Source of the DNA: Proteobacteria bacterium ST_bin14
Lineage (GTDB): Bacteria; Pseudomonadota; Alphaproteobacteria; Sphingomonadales; Sphingomonadaceae
Length of the DNA: 64,000 bases
Assembly (NCBI GenBank): GCA_002083655.1
Contig: MSXR01000011.1
Location: forward strand, 114,787-178,786
Reading direction: 5' to 3'
In this document: positions 24,681-32,875 of the stretch, in pieces
Position numbering within the stretch: position 1 is the stretch's first letter
How the letters are laid out: each line of letters starts with the position of its first letter
Translations under genes and position numbers: made by a program
Notes under the pieces: generated by a model
Seen by the model: only the letters and a program-made list of their open reading frames with translations
What the model was told of the DNA's origin: nothing
Database searches by the model: none

Positions 24681-25321
24681 CCCGCGCGAAAAGCTGCACC
24701 AAAGATAAGTACGGCAGCGTCGGGATCAGAAACCTGCACCTCACCACCGCCTTCGGCAACCAAGGCATGAACCAGATAGGCGGCAGCGGCGCGAGGGGTG
24801 ATCACCACATGATCGCCTGCTCCCACAAGCGCGGTGCGCAATTCGCTGTCGAGTACGATCCGGGGGCCATCGCCGCGCACGACAATTTCCACCATGCCGT
24901 CGACCACTTCGGCACCAATATCGAGCTGGCCGCCCCGGATAAGCGCATCCCCGGCGATCAGCGCGAGGTTGAGCAACACCTTGATCGCGGGCTTGGGTAG
25001 AACAGCATCCTCGACCAGCCAGCCCAGCTTTACCCGGTGGTTATCGCCAAACAGCCCCTCAATCGCGGCGCGGGCTTCGCGTGAATCCACCGTTTCGCCA
25101 AAACCACCCGCGGCCCCAAAGGCGAGGCGGAAAAACTTCAGCTTGTTGGCCGATGCCCGCGCGCTTTCGCTGAGCAGTTCAAGGCAACGGGTGCGCATCG
25201 CCGGATCATGCTCGTCGGCAAGCAGTTCCAGGCCATTGTTCAGCGCGCCCACCGGGCTCAACAGATCATGGCACAGGCGCGAGCATAACAGGCTGGCGAA
25301 GTCGACCGGGCTGATCGTCAT
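24677..25321 (-). CDS. chpT: Histidine phosphotransferase ChpT
   Basis: ChpT relays phosphate from the hybrid kinase CckA to CtrA and CpdR in alphaproteobacteria. The 214-residue protein starts MTISPVDFASLLCSRL and has the phospho-His18 motif CHDLLSPVGALNNGLELL, then a degenerate kinase-like C-terminal domain. The ATG at 25321 gives the family N-terminus. It lies 62 bases upstream of cheA on the same strand, so cell-cycle phosphotransfer and chemotaxis genes may share a transcript. Confidence 0.9.
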   Translation of the reverse strand: MTISPVDFASLLCSRLCHDLLSPVGALNNGLELLADEHDPAMRTRCLELLSESARASANKLKFFRLAFGAAGGFGETVDSREARAAIEGLFGDNHRVKLGWLVEDAVLPKPAIKVLLNLALIAGDALIRGGQLDIGAEVVDGMVEIVVRGDGPRIVLDSELRTALVGAGDHVVITPRAAAAYLVHALVAEGGGEVQVSDPDAAVLIFGAAFRAG

Positions 25322-25364
25322 GTAAAAAGGGGCTCCAGCTATTTTTCGAAAAAGATTTCGCCCC

Positions 25365-25805
25365 TCATGGCGAAGCGGGCCGGGTGGCGCAAGGCGAAGC
25401 GACACCAAGCACCACTGGTTCGAAGCGATTAAGCCACCCACCACCGTCAACCGCGCGCCACAAGCGCATATCGCCGCGCGCGATGATCAACCATAAGCTG
25501 CCGTCGGTGGTTGCGGACGCCGCGTCACAGGCAGATGGTTCTGCCCGGCCGATCGGGTGGGAATGAAAATGGCCGATCAGCGCAGGGCCCCCGCTGCGCA
25601 TTGCCCGGTGGGCGCCAACAAGGGCGGCAGGATCAATTTCAAACCGGATCGCCGGATCATCGGCCACGTTATCGCAAAGCCTTGCCGCATCGATCATCGT
25701 GGCGGATCCGAACAACAGCCCGCAAATCTCTCGCGCTGGCGATGCCGCTGCCATCGCCAGCAATCCATCACGCAGTGTGCTTGCAATTTCGACAGCGCTT
25801 TCCAT
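25365..25805 (-). CDS. JAMM/MPN+ family metallopeptidase
   Basis: The 146-residue protein carries a complete JAMM zinc motif: Glu26 in AREICGLL and the HSHP-x6-PSACD block (His81, His83, Asp94). Bacterial members are Mov34/MPN/PAD-1 peptidases, some acting on ubiquitin-like sulfur-carrier fusions. No such partner is adjacent; the next gene downstream is chpT. The ATG at 25805 gives the family N-terminus MESAVEIAST. Confidence 0.87.
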   Translation of the reverse strand: MESAVEIASTLRDGLLAMAAASPAREICGLLFGSATMIDAARLCDNVADDPAIRFEIDPAALVGAHRAMRSGGPALIGHFHSHPIGRAEPSACDAASATTDGSLWLIIARGDMRLWRAVDGGGWLNRFEPVVLGVASPCATRPASP

Positions 25806-25816
25806 ATCGCCAATGC

Positions 25817-26773
25817 ATGAACCGGGGGGCAGAAATTTTGCAAGTGCGGATCGCAGGGCTGGCCGATGGGCTTCGCCTGGACCGTGCGCTTGCCGATGCA
25901 GCCCCCACGCTGTCACGCGAACGGCTGAAGGCGCTGATCACCGGCGGTAAAGTGGCCGATGAAAGCGGGCGCGCCGCGCGCGACCCATCACGCAAGGCAG
26001 TGGGCGGACAGTTGTTCAACGTCACCCTTCCCGCTCCCACCCCACTTGATAACGAAGCGCAAGACATCGCGCTGAACGTGGTGTTTGAGGATGATCACCT
26101 GATCGTGATCGACAAGCCTGCCGGGCTGGTGGTGCATCCTGCAGCGGGCAATCTTGATGGCACGCTGGTCAACGCATTGTTGCATCACTGCGCCGGTCAG
26201 CTTTCCGGGATTGGCGGGGTCGCGCGGCCCGGGATTGTGCACCGGATCGACAAGGATACATCGGGGCTGATGATCGCCGCGAAATCAGATGTCGCGCATG
26301 TTGGGCTCGCCGCGCAATTTGCGGCGCATTCGATTGATCGCCGGTATCGCGCAATCGTTGGCGGCGTACCGATGCCGTCATCGGGCAAGGTTGATGCGCC
26401 GCTCGCGCGATCACCGTCGAACCGCAAGAAAATCGCCATCGTCCAGGGCGGCAAGCACGCGATCACCCATTACCAGATGCTCCGCCCGCTAAAGGGCGCG
26501 GCGCTGGTGGAATGCCGGCTTGAAACCGGGCGGACGCACCAGGTGCGCGTGCACATGGCCTCTATCGGCCACGCGCTGTTGGGCGACCCGGTCTATGGCG
26601 GAACCAAACATGCACACCGCGCGCTTCTTGAATCACTGGGGTTTCGCCGTCAGGCGCTGCACGCGGCGCGTTTGGGCTTCATTCATCCGGTAAATAGTAA
26701 CGCTTTGTCGTTTGAAAGCGTAATGCCTTCGGACATGCAGGAACTCTACGATACACTCTATAGTCTAGGTTGA
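25817..26773 (+). CDS. rluD: 23S rRNA pseudouridine synthase, RluD type
   Basis: Makes pseudouridines in helix 69 of 23S rRNA. An N-terminal S4 domain (LRLDRALADAAPTLSRERLK) precedes the catalytic domain with the conserved aspartate in HRIDKDTSGLM and the RTHQVRVHMA and LLGDPVYGG motifs; length 318. The ATG at 25817 is chosen, although GTG at 25844 is possible. It diverges from the JAMM gene with only 11 bases between starts. Confidence 0.9.
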   Translation: MNRGAEILQVRIAGLADGLRLDRALADAAPTLSRERLKALITGGKVADESGRAARDPSRKAVGGQLFNVTLPAPTPLDNEAQDIALNVVFEDDHLIVIDKPAGLVVHPAAGNLDGTLVNALLHHCAGQLSGIGGVARPGIVHRIDKDTSGLMIAAKSDVAHVGLAAQFAAHSIDRRYRAIVGGVPMPSSGKVDAPLARSPSNRKKIAIVQGGKHAITHYQMLRPLKGAALVECRLETGRTHQVRVHMASIGHALLGDPVYGGTKHAHRALLESLGFRRQALHAARLGFIHPVNSNALSFESVMPSDMQELYDTLYSLG

Positions 26774-26825
26774 GCTATCAGGCCCGGTTGCGGCATTGGT
26801 ACGTTGAGAAAAGGGAGATTTGATC

Positions 26826-27731
26826 ATGGCAAGCGGAAGCAACGTCCCCGCGACGGTCCCCGCCCTCGGTGGAGAGGCGAGCCTCAATCGCTACCTATCG
26901 GAGATCAAGAAATTTCCGATCCTCGCGCCCGAGCAGGAATATATGCTCGCCAAGCGTTTTGAAGAACATGGCGACACCGATGCCGCCGCCCAGCTCGTCA
27001 CCTCGCATCTGCGACTCGTGGCAAAAATCGCCATGGGCTATCGCGGCTATGGCCTGCCGGTCAGCGAGCTGATCAGCGAAGGCAATATCGGCCTGATGCA
27101 GGGCGTGAAGAAATTTGAGGCGGATCGCGGTTTCCGCCTGGCCACTTATGCGATGTGGTGGATTCGCGCGTCGATCCAGGAATTTATCCTGCGCAGCTGG
27201 AGCCTGGTGAAAATGGGCACCACGGCGGCGCAGAAAAAGCTGTTCTTCAATCTGCGCCGGATGAAGGCAAAGCTGAATGCATTCGAGGATGGCGATTTGA
27301 AGCCTGAGGATCTGGCGAAGATCGCCAAGGATCTGGGCGTCACAGAGCTTGAAGTGACGAGCATGAACCGTCGCATGTCGATGGGCGGTGACACATCGTT
27401 GAATGTGCCGATGCGCGAGGATGGCGATGGCCAGTGGCAGGATTGGTTGCAGGACGATGCCCCACTGCAGGATAGCGTGATCGCTGACGCGCAGGAAGCC
27501 GATGTGCGCCACTCCATGCTCGCATCCGCCATGGATGACCTGAACGAGCGTGAGCGCCACATCCTCACCGAACGCCGCCTGACCGATGATCCCAAGACGC
27601 TGGAAGAGCTAAGCCAGGTGTACAACGTCTCGCGGGAGCGGGTGCGCCAGATTGAGGTTCGGGCGTTCGAAAAGCTGCAAAAGGCGATGATGCGGCTGGC
27701 CGGTGACCAGCGCGTCCTCGCGGCCTATTAA
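26826..27731 (+). CDS. rpoH: RNA polymerase heat-shock sigma factor RpoH (sigma-32)
   Basis: The 301-residue protein has the RpoH N-terminus (LNRYLSEIKKFPILAPEQEYMLAKR), region 2 ATYAMWWIRASIQEFIL, the RpoH box just downstream and region 4 with VYNVSRERVRQIEVRAFEKLQ. GGGAG lies nine bases before the ATG at 26826. The gene ends in a strong intrinsic terminator at 27797-27828 that also contains the mtgA start codon. Confidence 0.95.
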   Translation: MASGSNVPATVPALGGEASLNRYLSEIKKFPILAPEQEYMLAKRFEEHGDTDAAAQLVTSHLRLVAKIAMGYRGYGLPVSELISEGNIGLMQGVKKFEADRGFRLATYAMWWIRASIQEFILRSWSLVKMGTTAAQKKLFFNLRRMKAKLNAFEDGDLKPEDLAKIAKDLGVTELEVTSMNRRMSMGGDTSLNVPMREDGDGQWQDWLQDDAPLQDSVIADAQEADVRHSMLASAMDDLNERERHILTERRLTDDPKTLEELSQVYNVSRERVRQIEVRAFEKLQKAMMRLAGDQRVLAAY

Positions 27732-27796
27732 GTAATCGTCCAAAACAGGTACGACATCGAAACGATCGGGGTTGATTGCATACCCCGCTTTATGCG

Positions 27797-27828
27797 ACCC
27801 GGTGGATCAATGATCCGCCGGGTTTTTT
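27797..27828 (+). terminator. rpoH intrinsic terminator overlapping the mtgA start codon
   Basis: ACCCGG-T-GGATC (27797-27808) pairs with GATCC-G-CCGGGT (27812-27823) around the triloop AAT and is followed by a six-T run (27823-27828). The ATG proposed for mtgA (27810-27812) straddles the loop, and the purine-rich GGTGG before it lies in the left arm. Confidence 0.85.
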
Positions 27829-28487
27829 CTATCGCCATCAAGGGCGTGATCGGCTTTGTGCTGATATCGCTGCTATGGGTGGTGCTGTACCGGTTCATGG
27901 CGCCACCGGTGACCTTCACGATGATTGGCGACGCGATTGGCGGGCACAGCATCAAGAAAAGCTGGATGCCGCTGTCGCAGATTGATCCCGACATGGCGCG
28001 CGCCGCGATTGCGGGTGAAGATTCGCAATTTTGCCAGCATAACGGTTTTGATATTGCGGCGATCGAGAAAGCCTATCAACGCAACGCACGTGGCGGCAGG
28101 ATTCGCGGCGGATCGACGATCAGCCAGCAAACGGCCAAGAACGCTTTCCTCATCCAGGGCGGCGGCTATGTGCGCAAGGCGTTCGAAGCCTATTTCACCG
28201 TCTTGATCGAAACGATCTGGGGCAAGCGCCGGATCATGGAAGTCTATTTGAATGTCGCCGAAACCGGCATTGGCACCTACGGCGTTAATGCCGCCGCCAT
28301 GCGCTATTTCGGGCATGATGCATCGCGGCTGACGCCTGCCGAGGCGGGGCGGATCGCCGCTGTGCTGCCCTTGCCCAAAAAACGCGCCGCCGTGGCCCCG
28401 CGCGGCTTTACCCGGCGCCACGGCAATTCCATCTCGCGCCGGGTAGCTATTGTCCGCAATGACGGGCTAGACGCCTGCCTGCGCTGA
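27810..28487 (+). CDS. mtgA: Monofunctional peptidoglycan glycosyltransferase MtgA
   Basis: Polymerises lipid II into glycan strands at the inner membrane. After one membrane helix (IAIKGVIGFVLISLLWVVLY) the GT51 motifs appear: AGEDSQFCQHNGFD with the catalytic Glu, RGGSTISQQTAKN, KRRIMEVYLN and the GVNAAAMRYFG segment. The length (225-231 residues) fits a monofunctional enzyme without a penicillin-binding domain. ATG at 27810 is preferred over 27792, but both lie around the rpoH terminator. Confidence 0.92.
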   Translation: MIRRVFSIAIKGVIGFVLISLLWVVLYRFMAPPVTFTMIGDAIGGHSIKKSWMPLSQIDPDMARAAIAGEDSQFCQHNGFDIAAIEKAYQRNARGGRIRGGSTISQQTAKNAFLIQGGGYVRKAFEAYFTVLIETIWGKRRIMEVYLNVAETGIGTYGVNAAAMRYFGHDASRLTPAEAGRIAAVLPLPKKRAAVAPRGFTRRHGNSISRRVAIVRNDGLDACLR

Positions 28488-28492
28488 TTTTG

Positions 28493-28513
28493 CCGCGCGG
28501 TTTAACCGCGCGG
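28493..28513. terminator. GC palindrome between convergent mtgA and small membrane gene
   Basis: CCGCGCGG (28493-28500) pairs with CCGCGCGG (28506-28513) around TTTAA, six bases after the mtgA stop and ten before the end of the convergent gene. It is symmetric, so it can form on either transcript, but there is no T-run. Confidence 0.4.
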
Positions 28514-28522
28514 AACGCCCGC

Positions 28523-28786
28523 TTACTTCGCTGGATCAACCGCCCGTTCAGCCGCCGCGCCTGCTCGTTCGGCGCTATCGCCAACTTGCTTGGCGGCTGA
28601 TCCAATGGCGTCGGTGCGCAACTGATCATTGGTATTCTCGACGATGACGAAATAGGCGGCGATCGCCACCAACAGCACCAGCGCCAATCCAGTCACCCAG
28701 CCAACGCCCGATCCGCGCTGTTCAACGATGATTCTGGCGGGCGAGCGAGGAGCATCGGCTGGCGTTTGACGCGCGTTGTTATTCAT
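28523..28786 (-). CDS. Small single-pass membrane protein of unknown function
   Basis: An 87-residue protein: a polar N-terminus of about 28 residues, one membrane helix (WVTGLALVLLVAIAAYFVIV) and an Ala-rich helical C-terminus (AAKQVGDSAERAGAAAERAV). AGGGAAG lies before the ATG. I recognise no family; similar small coiled-tail proteins are common in sphingomonads. It lies between mtgA and ybaB. Confidence 0.7.
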   Translation of the reverse strand: MNNNARQTPADAPRSPARIIVEQRGSGVGWVTGLALVLLVAIAAYFVIVENTNDQLRTDAIGSAAKQVGDSAERAGAAAERAVDPAK

Positions 28787-28848
28787 GGTGATCTTCCCTC
28801 TGCGTTGATGATCACCAACTCGGCATAGGGCAGATTGGTTCCGGGTGA

Positions 28849-29172
28849 TCAGAACGGCAGTTTGAACCCCGGTGGCAGCGGCAGACCGCTGGTCATCTTC
28901 GCCATTTCGGCACTGGACGCAGTATCAGCCTTGGCGCGTGCATCGTTCAGCGCGGCAGCGATCAGGTCTTCCAGCATCTGCTTTTCGCTCGGTTGCATCA
29001 GGCTGTCGTCAATCGCGACGCCGATAATGCGCCCCTTGGCCGATGCCCGTACCTTCACCAACCCACCGCCCGATGCGCCTTCAACCTCGATATGATCAAG
29101 ATTGGCCTGCGCCTTTTCCAGCTCGGCCTGCACATTCTGCGCCATGGCCAGCATGTCTTCGATACCCTTCAT
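28849..29172 (-). CDS. ybaB: YbaB/EbfC nucleoid-associated protein
   Basis: A 107-residue protein starting MKGIEDMLAMAQNVQAELEKAQ with the family core VEGASGGGLVKVRASAKG and the Pro-rich end LPLPPGFKLPF. YbaB dimers bind DNA and are nearly always next to dnaX, as here, 16 bases downstream of it. The ATG at 29172 is chosen; an upstream extension overlaps the dnaX end. Confidence 0.93.
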   Translation of the reverse strand: MKGIEDMLAMAQNVQAELEKAQANLDHIEVEGASGGGLVKVRASAKGRIIGVAIDDSLMQPSEKQMLEDLIAAALNDARAKADTASSAEMAKMTSGLPLPPGFKLPF

Positions 29173-29188
29173 GTTACGCTCCCGATTT

Positions 29189-30829
29189 TCACGCCTGTTT
29201 GGTTGTCCATTCGACGATTTCACTCGCCGGAAAAGCTTCAAGCACCGCCTTGACGATCGGTGCTTCGCGTACGGTGTCGAGTTCCGCCTCTCGGGCTAAC
29301 GCCTGAGCCTCCCGCATGCTGGGCGCGCCGGGGGTATCCTCGGTGGTGATGCGCCACGTTTGGCCCGTCAGCCGACGGAGAACATCGGCGAGTTCGCGCG
29401 GAATATCGGCTGGGAATGGTTTGGCAGAGCTGAGCACGATTTCCAGCGGCGCGAACCGTACGACCCGCCCGGTCAGCCGCAGCTTTTCGGCAAGGCTCAT
29501 CTCTCGCGCAGTATCCAGCATCGCGAGCACCGCATCAAAGCTGGCAGGCTGTGCGGGTGTTGCGGCGTCGGCGGCTGGGCCTGCCGAAGACGGTGCCGTC
29601 TGGGGTGGATGATTTGCACCCACAAGCCCCTCCCCGGACAGACGCCGGGCGAGTTCGCCGGGATCAGGCAGGCTGGCCGCGTGAATAACGCGCAGCAGCG
29701 CCATTTCGCACGCCTCAATCGGCAATGCCGCCCGCGCGACCTCATCATGGCCCTTCAACAGCAATTGCCACAGCCGGTGCAGCGCCGCGAAGGATAATGC
29801 CGCCGCCCAGCTTTCTAGCGCCGCGCGTTCCTCCGCGGATTGCGCGGAATCGGCTTCGGTTCCCAGTTTGGCGAGCGTTACGGCATGGATGGACGCCAGC
29901 AGCGCGCGCAGCACGCCGAGCGGGTCCACACCCAAATCATATTGCCGCCGCAATGCCGCCAGCGCACCCAACCCATCGCCCGCCAGCACCAACCCCAGCA
30001 AATCGCGAACCGCCCCGCGATCAGACAGGCCCAGCATTTCGCGGACAGCATCGGCCCGCACACCGCCGCCTTCCATCCCGGCATGGGCAATTGCCTGATC
30101 AAGAATCGATAGCCCATCGCGCGCTGATCCCTCGGCCGCCCGCGCGATCAGCGCCAGCGCCTCGAATTCGGCCTCGACACCTTCCGCCTGCACGACATGT
30201 GCGAAATGCGCGGCAAGTTTCTCGCTGGTAATCCGGCGAAGATCAAAACGCTGGCAACGCGACAGCACCGTGACCGGCACTTTGTTGACTTCCGTGGTCG
30301 CGAACAGGAATTTCACATGCGGTGGCGGTTCCTCCAGCGTCTTCAGCAACGCGTTGAAGGCGTTTTTCGACAGCATGTGAACTTCGTCGATGATGTAGAT
30401 TTTGAAACGCGCAGACACCGCCGAATAGCGTGAGGCATCGATAATTTCGCGAACGTCATCAACGCCGGTATGGCTGGCGGCGTCCATTTCAATCACGTCA
30501 ATGTGCCGCCCCTCGGCAATGGCGCGGCATGGTTCGCATACGCCGCAAGGATCAATCGTCGGGCCGCCCTGTTCGTCTGGGCCAATGCAATTAAGCGCCT
30601 TTGCAATCAGCCGCGCGGTGGACGTTTTCCCCACCCCACGCACGCCGGTGAGCAGGAATGCATGCGCCAGCCGCCCACGCTTGATGGCGTTACCCAGCGT
30701 GGTCACCATCGCATCCTGGCCAATCAGCTCGCTGAAATTTTGCGGGCGATATTTGCGGGCAAGAACGCGGTAGGCTTCTGGCTTTGCAGGTTGCGGTGGT
30801 TCACCCAGATCAAGGAAGGAGTCGGCCAT
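29189..30829 (-). CDS. dnaX: DNA polymerase III subunit tau/gamma
   Basis: Clamp-loader ATPase. The 546-residue protein has YRVLARKYRPQNFSELIGQ, Walker A GVRGVGKTSTAR, the four-cysteine zinc module (NCIGPD then CGVCEPC), Walker B IIDEVHML, the SRC arginine-finger motif in LSRCQRFDL and a C-terminal tau-type polymerase-binding region. The ATG at 30829 gives MADSFLDLGE; one at 30871 would add 14 residues. I saw no A-rich slippery site for a gamma form. Confidence 0.93.
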   Translation of the reverse strand: MADSFLDLGEPPQPAKPEAYRVLARKYRPQNFSELIGQDAMVTTLGNAIKRGRLAHAFLLTGVRGVGKTSTARLIAKALNCIGPDEQGGPTIDPCGVCEPCRAIAEGRHIDVIEMDAASHTGVDDVREIIDASRYSAVSARFKIYIIDEVHMLSKNAFNALLKTLEEPPPHVKFLFATTEVNKVPVTVLSRCQRFDLRRITSEKLAAHFAHVVQAEGVEAEFEALALIARAAEGSARDGLSILDQAIAHAGMEGGGVRADAVREMLGLSDRGAVRDLLGLVLAGDGLGALAALRRQYDLGVDPLGVLRALLASIHAVTLAKLGTEADSAQSAEERAALESWAAALSFAALHRLWQLLLKGHDEVARAALPIEACEMALLRVIHAASLPDPGELARRLSGEGLVGANHPPQTAPSSAGPAADAATPAQPASFDAVLAMLDTAREMSLAEKLRLTGRVVRFAPLEIVLSSAKPFPADIPRELADVLRRLTGQTWRITTEDTPGAPSMREAQALAREAELDTVREAPIVKAVLEAFPASEIVEWTTKQA

Positions 30830-30879
30830 TGGCCGCGATGTATAGGCAATCGTCGCTGTTGTCGAAAGCATGCTTCGGC

Positions 30880-31923
30880 TTAGCGGCGGCGGAGGCCTCG
30901 CACGGCGATGTCGTTGGTGATCCACGGCTCCCACCGGACCAGGCTGTACGTCTTGATGTCCTTGCCGGACGATCGGTTCCCCACGGTCATCCAATGCCCC
31001 GCAGCCGTTCCGGGAGCAAGAATGAAGGTGAATGGGGGAAACAGCCATAGCGGAACGGCCAATCTTTCATGCTCGACGAACGTGCGCCGCATGACAGGGA
31101 CAAGTCGCCCATTCGTCCGGCGATATGCCTCCCAGCGGCGAAAGGGCCGGATCGGATGAAGATCGAGGTTGAATAGCGCGGATGATGGCGCATTCCGGTC
31201 GAAATTCCACGTCTCCACCACGACGAAATCTGCCCGGGCATCACTTGTTGGTTCTGCGTGCAAGCAAAGCCCGATAGCCTCCAGTTTCTCCGACAAAAAG
31301 GGCTTTGGATGAAGCGCGCCGACTTCCTCTTCGGATGCGCGGGCAGCGTACAACAGATCGTTGCGGCACCGTCCGTCCTGGGGCCCCAGCCTGAATCTGA
31401 GGACCGGGCGAGCGAGGCGGTCAAGACGACCGAACTCATCCCTTGGCGCATCGAGATAGCTGCTGGCCGTCTTTGACAGCAGCAGCCGCTGGCAATCATC
31501 GCCGCATTCTTCGCGCGTGGCCATAAGACCACGATCGACAAGACGGGCGACCGATACCCCCGGCGGCAGCTTTCCCGCGATGCCGCCGTCCTGCTCGAGC
31601 AACGCAGCCACCCGACGTTCGGTTTCGACATTGGCGAGGATTGGGACGAAGATGCCCACCGCCAGTACCAATACGGCGGCCGTGATGATCGCAATCCAAG
31701 CTGGCTTGGCCCGTTTGGTCGCCCATCTGGCTATCGCGTAGGCAGCCAATGGCGGGGTCACGTACAGCCATAGGCCCGGTATGAAAAACAGCAGGATCGC
31801 GATCGGAATGCCGATAACCGTCACGAATAGAAGGATGAGAACGATTCCCGCGAACATGGGGATGAGAGCGGCGGCGGTCAGGGCGATCCACAGCCGCAGC
31901 AAAATGTGATCGGCGCGGCTCAT
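30880..31923 (-). CDS. Membrane protein of unknown function
   Basis: A 347-residue protein with three or four membrane helices in the first 100 residues (ALIPMFAGIVLILLFVTVIG, then AILLFFIPGLWLYV and IAIITAAVLVLAVGIFVPIL) and a soluble remainder with several cysteines (REECGDDCQRL; GRCRNDL). I recognise no family. It is upstream of dnaX on the same strand by 50 bases and downstream of the SRP RNA. Composition matches the neighbours. Confidence 0.75.
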   Translation of the reverse strand: MSRADHILLRLWIALTAAALIPMFAGIVLILLFVTVIGIPIAILLFFIPGLWLYVTPPLAAYAIARWATKRAKPAWIAIITAAVLVLAVGIFVPILANVETERRVAALLEQDGGIAGKLPPGVSVARLVDRGLMATREECGDDCQRLLLSKTASSYLDAPRDEFGRLDRLARPVLRFRLGPQDGRCRNDLLYAARASEEEVGALHPKPFLSEKLEAIGLCLHAEPTSDARADFVVVETWNFDRNAPSSALFNLDLHPIRPFRRWEAYRRTNGRLVPVMRRTFVEHERLAVPLWLFPPFTFILAPGTAAGHWMTVGNRSSGKDIKTYSLVRWEPWITNDIAVRGLRRR

Positions 31924-32085
31924 TTGTAGGGGATAACTAACAACGCCCTATCTTGGCAATATTTCTTAGGTATGCCGAAGAGTTAGGCTACGACCCGGCA
32001 AAGCCGTGTCGTCAGTCGACGCGCCGCGTCGCTGGCCGCGCTTGTCGGCGTGGCGCGGCGTTGCCGCTCTCTCGCTGTCTGCGCG

Positions 32086-32178
32086 GTGGGAGCCGGAACG
32101 ACCCGTGGCGAAATCGTTGTGGCTGCTGCCTTCCGACCCTGACCAAGTTGGCGATGACCACGCCCGCCCGACTCCCAC
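32086..32178 (-). ncRNA. ffs: Signal recognition particle RNA (4.5S, bacterial small type)
   Basis: On the minus strand GGTCAGGGTCGGAAGGCAGC is the Ffh-binding domain IV with its GGAA tetraloop, flanked by the CGTGG/CCACG helix. The terminal helix GGGAGTCGG (32176-32168) pairs with CCGGCTCCC (32096-32088), extended by two more pairs, which sets the ends at about 32178 and 32086 (93 bases). The RNA scaffolds Ffh-FtsY contact. As in other proteobacteria it is near dnaX. Confidence 0.88.
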
Positions 32179-32201
32179 GGCGCATATGGGGGAGTCGGGC
32201 G
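32165..32201. terminator. 12-bp perfect palindrome at the 5' end of the SRP RNA gene
   Basis: CGCCCGACTCCC (32165-32176) and GGGAGTCGGGCG (32190-32201) are perfect complements around a 13-base loop. On the minus strand this hairpin lies 13 bases after the stop of the basic secreted protein gene and could terminate it, though no T-run follows. Its second arm is the 5' strand of the SRP RNA. Confidence 0.55.
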
Positions 32202-32211
32202 ATGGGATCAA
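32183..32211 (-). promoter_or_regulatory. Candidate sigma-70 promoter of the SRP RNA
   Basis: On the minus strand TTGATC (32206-32211) and CATATG (32183-32188) are 17 bases apart and place transcription start at about 32176-32178, the predicted 5' end of the SRP RNA. The spacer contains one arm of the 12-bp palindrome. The -10 is a poor match, so confidence rests on the agreement of positions. Confidence 0.45.
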
Positions 32212-32214
32212 GAA

Positions 32215-32499
32215 CTAGTAACGAACGCGGATCGTGCGGCAGCGACGGATGCGATTGCCGTTACGATAGGTTACCTTGCACACCCGGCGCGTGCGGTGGA
32301 TCCGCCAGCCATTGTGACGCGTTACCGTGTGGGTACGCCGCGTCACAACCACGCGTCGCTCAGAATGGCGCGCCTGTTGTCCCTGATACGCGATAGGCTG
32401 CATCTGTGGTTCCATGCCCACGGCGCTGGCGGTGGTGGGCATCAGCATGGCGGCGGCACCGATCAGGCCGGCCGATAGAATGGCGGTGAGTTTCATCAT
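32215..32499 (-). CDS. Small basic secreted protein of unknown function
   Basis: A 94-residue protein with a clear signal peptide (LTAILSAGLIGAAAMLMPTTASA, probable cleavage near residue 26) and a strongly basic mature part rich in Arg and Thr (RRVVVTRRTHTVTRHNGWRI) with two cysteines that may form a disulfide. AAGGAG precedes the first ATG; a second ATG follows at once. I recognise no family. The stop is four bases from the -35 of the SRP RNA promoter. Confidence 0.75.
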   Translation of the reverse strand: MMKLTAILSAGLIGAAAMLMPTTASAVGMEPQMQPIAYQGQQARHSERRVVVTRRTHTVTRHNGWRIHRTRRVCKVTYRNGNRIRRCRTIRVRY

Positions 32500-32542
32500 C
32501 TACATACTCCTTCGCGTGCGAAAGGCACTGAAGGCGTAATGG

Positions 32543-32875
32543 TTAGCGGCCCTGCATGTTCCGCGTTTCGCGCGGCATCTTCACCGTCAGGCTATCCCAT
32601 GCCGCATCCAGCCAAATCTGGCACGCCAGCCGGCTGTTGCGCGTGGCACCCATGGCGAGGTCAAGCATATCCTCTTCCTCTTCCCGAGCGGGTTTCAGCT
32701 TGGCGAAATCATCGGCGTCGATGATGACGTGGCAGGTCGAACAGGCCATCTGCCCCTCGCACGTGCCCTCCAGCGGCTGGCCATCGGCCTGGGCGATATC
32801 GAGCAACCGGTCGCCAGCCTTCGCCTCAACCTCTCGCACCGATCCGTCGGTGGCGATAAAGCGAACGCGGATCAT
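32543..32875 (-). CDS. fdx: Adrenodoxin-type 2Fe-2S ferredoxin
   Basis: The 110-residue protein has the plant/adrenodoxin cluster ligands CEGQMACSTCHV and a distal LACQ. Such ferredoxins give electrons for Fe-S assembly or to monooxygenases. The start overlaps the end of the downstream-oriented cysteine desulfurase gene by four bases, so a role in Fe-S cluster assembly with the two desulfurases is the natural reading. Confidence 0.9.
   Translation of the reverse strand: MIRVRFIATDGSVREVEAKAGDRLLDIAQADGQPLEGTCEGQMACSTCHVIIDADDFAKLKPAREEEEDMLDLAMGATRNSRLACQIWLDAAWDSLTVKMPRETRNMQGR

Noticed and set aside
27732..27796. Riboswitch or thermosensor upstream of mtgA
   Set aside because: The only clear structure is the intrinsic terminator at 27797-27828; no conserved riboswitch core was seen.
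29189..30829. Programmed frameshift in dnaX giving a gamma form
   Set aside because: No A-rich slippery heptamer with a downstream stem was seen in the coding strand.
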